Source of the DNA: Paraburkholderia caledonica NBRC 102488
GTDB taxonomy: Bacteria; Pseudomonadota; Gammaproteobacteria; Burkholderiales; Burkholderiaceae
Direction of reading: 5' to 3'
Length of the DNA: 64,000 nucleotides
Assembly (NCBI RefSeq): GCF_000685095.1
Contig: NZ_BAYE01000007.1
Coordinates: 310,001-374,000, forward strand
A model generated the notes under the pieces. It saw only the letters and a list, made by a program, of their open reading frames with translations, had not been told where the DNA came from and ran no database searches. A program made the position numbers and the translations under genes. Of the stretch, positions 62,223 to 64,000 are shown one piece after another (positions within the stretch are counted from its first letter, which is position 1; every line of letters begins with the position of its first letter).

Positions 62223-64000
62223 ATGTGCGGTATTGCTGGTTTTTTCGGAGGCAGTCCCCTCGCTGGGCAGAATGATGAGGCCCTAGCGGCGGCAATGGCC
62301 CATCGCATCGTGTACCGTGGACCGGATGACGGCGGCGTCTGGTGTGATAGCGAAGCCCGCATTGGGCTCGGCCACCGTCGGCTGGCCATTGTGGATTTGT
62401 CAGCTGCCGGGCACCAGCCTATGGTATCGGGAAGCGGCCGATATGTGATTGCATTCAACGGTGAAATCTATAATCACCTGGACTTGCGCGAGCAATTGGG
62501 CGAATGGACCTGGCGTGGTCACTCGGATACGGAGACGCTTTTGGCTGGCTTTGATCGCTGGGGCGTACGGCAAGCGGTGGAGCGGTGCGTCGGCATGTTT
62601 GCCTTCGCTGTTTGGGATAAGGCTGAGCGCACGCTAACGTTGGGCCGCGATCGGCTGGGCGAAAAGCCACTTTATTACGGCTGGCAAGGCGAGGGGAGTC
62701 AGAGGAGTTTTTTGTTCGGATCGGAGCTACAAGCGCTGCGAGCTCACCCAGCATTTGCTGGCGAGATCGATCGAGGAGCACTGTCTCTTTTTCTGCGGCA
62801 CGCCTACGTGCCTGCACCTTATTCGATCTATCAAGGCATTGCGAAGCTAGAGCCGGGGTCCCTGCTGACAGTGTCCCTGCGACAGCCCACACCGGCGTTT
62901 GAAACCTATTGGAGCGCAGTGAGCGTGGCCCGGAACGGTCAGGCGAATCTATTCGCAGGTTCGCCGGATGAAGCTGTATCTGAACTGGAGCGGCTGGCAA
63001 AGCAGGCCGTGGGGCGGCAGATGATGGCCGATGTCCCGTTGGGTGCGTTTTTGTCTGGAGGCGTCGATTCCTCGACCATCGTAGCGTTGATGCAAATCCA
63101 GTCTTCAAGCCCTGTGAAGACTTTCACCATTGGCTTCGAGGAGAAAGACTACAACGAAGCCGAACATGCTAAGGCGGTCGCCAGGCATTTGGGCACGGAA
63201 CATACCGAGCTGTATGTTTCCGCCGCACAGGCTATGGACGTGATTCCACGACTGCCCCATCTGTATTGCGAGCCTTTTGCAGATTCGTCTCAAATACCGA
63301 CTTATCTAGTGAGCCAATTGGCGCGGCAACACGTGACGGTGTCTCTGTCTGGGGATGCCGGTGACGAATTGTTTGCCGGGTATAACCGGTACCAAATCAC
63401 CTCTAGCCTGTGGCGCAAGCTGGAGCGTTTGCCGACGTCGGCCCGCGATGTGGCTGCTCGCGGCATTACGGCCTTGTCACCTGTGGCATGGGACCGTATC
63501 TCGCACTGGCTCCCGGGCGGCACAAGGTACGCGACCTTCGGCGACAAATTGCATAAGGGCGCTGGTGTACTGGCAAGTCGCACAGTAGACGAGTTGTATC
63601 TTGGCTTGGTGTCGCACTTGCGAGATCCCGCGGCATGGGTGCTCGACGGGTCTGAGCCACCGACTTATCTGACGGGCTTGCGGCCGTCGCTGGACGGTCT
63701 GGACGGTGTTGGACGCATGATGGCACTCGATGCAATCACCTATCTCCCTGACGACATCCTGGCTAAAGTCGATCGCGCGGCGATGGGTGTAAGCCTCGAA
63801 ACACGCGTGCCGTTCCTGGATCATCAACTGGTCGAATTTGCGTGGAGTCTGCCTATTGCGTACAAGCTTCGGGATGGACAGACCAAGTGGCCATTGCGTC
63901 AGATGCTATACCGTCATGTACCTCGGGAATTGATCGAGCGGCCGAAAATGGGCTTTGGCATCCCCTTGCATCAATGGTTGCGTGGCCCGCTACGGGAATG
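62223..64000 (+). CDS. asnB: Asparagine synthase, glutamine-hydrolysing (3' end outside window)
   Basis: The first 592 codons of an AsnB-type enzyme that runs off the right edge. MCGIAGFFGG has the N-terminal nucleophile Cys2 of the glutaminase domain, with HRRLAIVDLS, FNGEIYNH and GHSDTETLL following. LSGGVDSS (277-284) is the pyrophosphate loop of the synthetase domain, and SGDAGDELFAGYNRY the Asp/Glu metal site. In polysaccharide loci AsnB homologues amidate uronic acids or sugar acids (WbpS type). Since UDP-GalNAcA genes lie upstream, amidation of GalNAcA is plausible; free asparagine synthesis is the alternative. It is two bases downstream of the GT4 gene, so in the same operon. Confidence 0.93.
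   Translation, partial: MCGIAGFFGGSPLAGQNDEALAAAMAHRIVYRGPDDGGVWCDSEARIGLGHRRLAIVDLSAAGHQPMVSGSGRYVIAFNGEIYNHLDLREQLGEWTWRGHSDTETLLAGFDRWGVRQAVERCVGMFAFAVWDKAERTLTLGRDRLGEKPLYYGWQGEGSQRSFLFGSELQALRAHPAFAGEIDRGALSLFLRHAYVPAPYSIYQGIAKLEPGSLLTVSLRQPTPAFETYWSAVSVARNGQANLFAGSPDEAVSELERLAKQAVGRQMMADVPLGAFLSGGVDSSTIVALMQIQSSSPVKTFTIGFEEKDYNEAEHAKAVARHLGTEHTELYVSAAQAMDVIPRLPHLYCEPFADSSQIPTYLVSQLARQHVTVSLSGDAGDELFAGYNRYQITSSLWRKLERLPTSARDVAARGITALSPVAWDRISHWLPGGTRYATFGDKLHKGAGVLASRTVDELYLGLVSHLRDPAAWVLDGSEPPTYLTGLRPSLDGLDGVGRMMALDAITYLPDDILAKVDRAAMGVSLETRVPFLDHQLVEFAWSLPIAYKLRDGQTKWPLRQMLYRHVPRELIERPKMGFGIPLHQWLRGPLRE

Overview
The window looks like a chromosome segment of a Burkholderiaceae member, most likely Paraburkholderia or a close relative. 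The evidence is G+C-rich codon use in the housekeeping genes, the gene order thiD / rubredoxin / yqgE-ruvX-pyrR-pyrB-pyrC', a groESL operon behind a perfect CIRCE operator, and two large surface-polysaccharide loci. The genus is inferred from gene content and order only.

Region 1 (1-33,700) is an exopolysaccharide/capsule region. It holds seven glycosyltransferases, one acyltransferase, two Wzx-type flippases (4822-6075 and 17757-19001), two Wzy-type polymerase candidates (318-1760 and 16592-17746), a BY-kinase/chain-length protein (19092-21344) and an FkbM methyltransferase. It also holds exported glycan-modifying enzymes: two clan GH-A-like glycosidases (9954-12209 and the lipoprotein 29085-30644), a NodB-type deacetylase (21948-22877) and a Tat-exported beta-helix protein (22980-24782). 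The most striking part is a compact three-gene unit at 25129-28197. It encodes a Tat-exported SCO1-like copper chaperone, a secreted galactose-oxidase-type copper radical oxidase with a ricin-type lectin domain and every active-site residue in place, and a small c-type cytochrome.

Region 2 (33,900-50,500) is mostly housekeeping: a methyl-accepting chemotaxis protein, groES-groEL, a sulfation unit (cysC plus a sulfotransferase that appears frameshifted), thiD, rubredoxin, a 469-aa protein with degenerate Hpt-like segments, yqgE-ruvX-pyrR-pyrB-pyrC', plsC and apaH. A complete tnpB of the IS200/IS605 type sits between pyrB and pyrC', ending 14 bp before pyrC'.

Region 3 (50,727-64,000) is an O-antigen/heteropolysaccharide locus. 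It contains a GDP-deoxymannose-reductase-like epimerase, rmlBDAC (dTDP-L-rhamnose), a TviB/TviC pair (UDP-GalNAcA), a third Wzx flippase, an EpsG-like Wzy, GT2 and GT4 glycosyltransferases, and a glutamine-dependent asparagine synthase cut by the window end. The Wzx-Wzy-GT2 stretch (about 57,960-61,150) is visibly richer in A+T than its surroundings, as expected of an exchangeable serotype cassette.

No rRNA, tRNA or CRISPR array was recognised. Start codons were chosen from ribosome-binding sites, signal peptides and family length; where another start is plausible this is stated.
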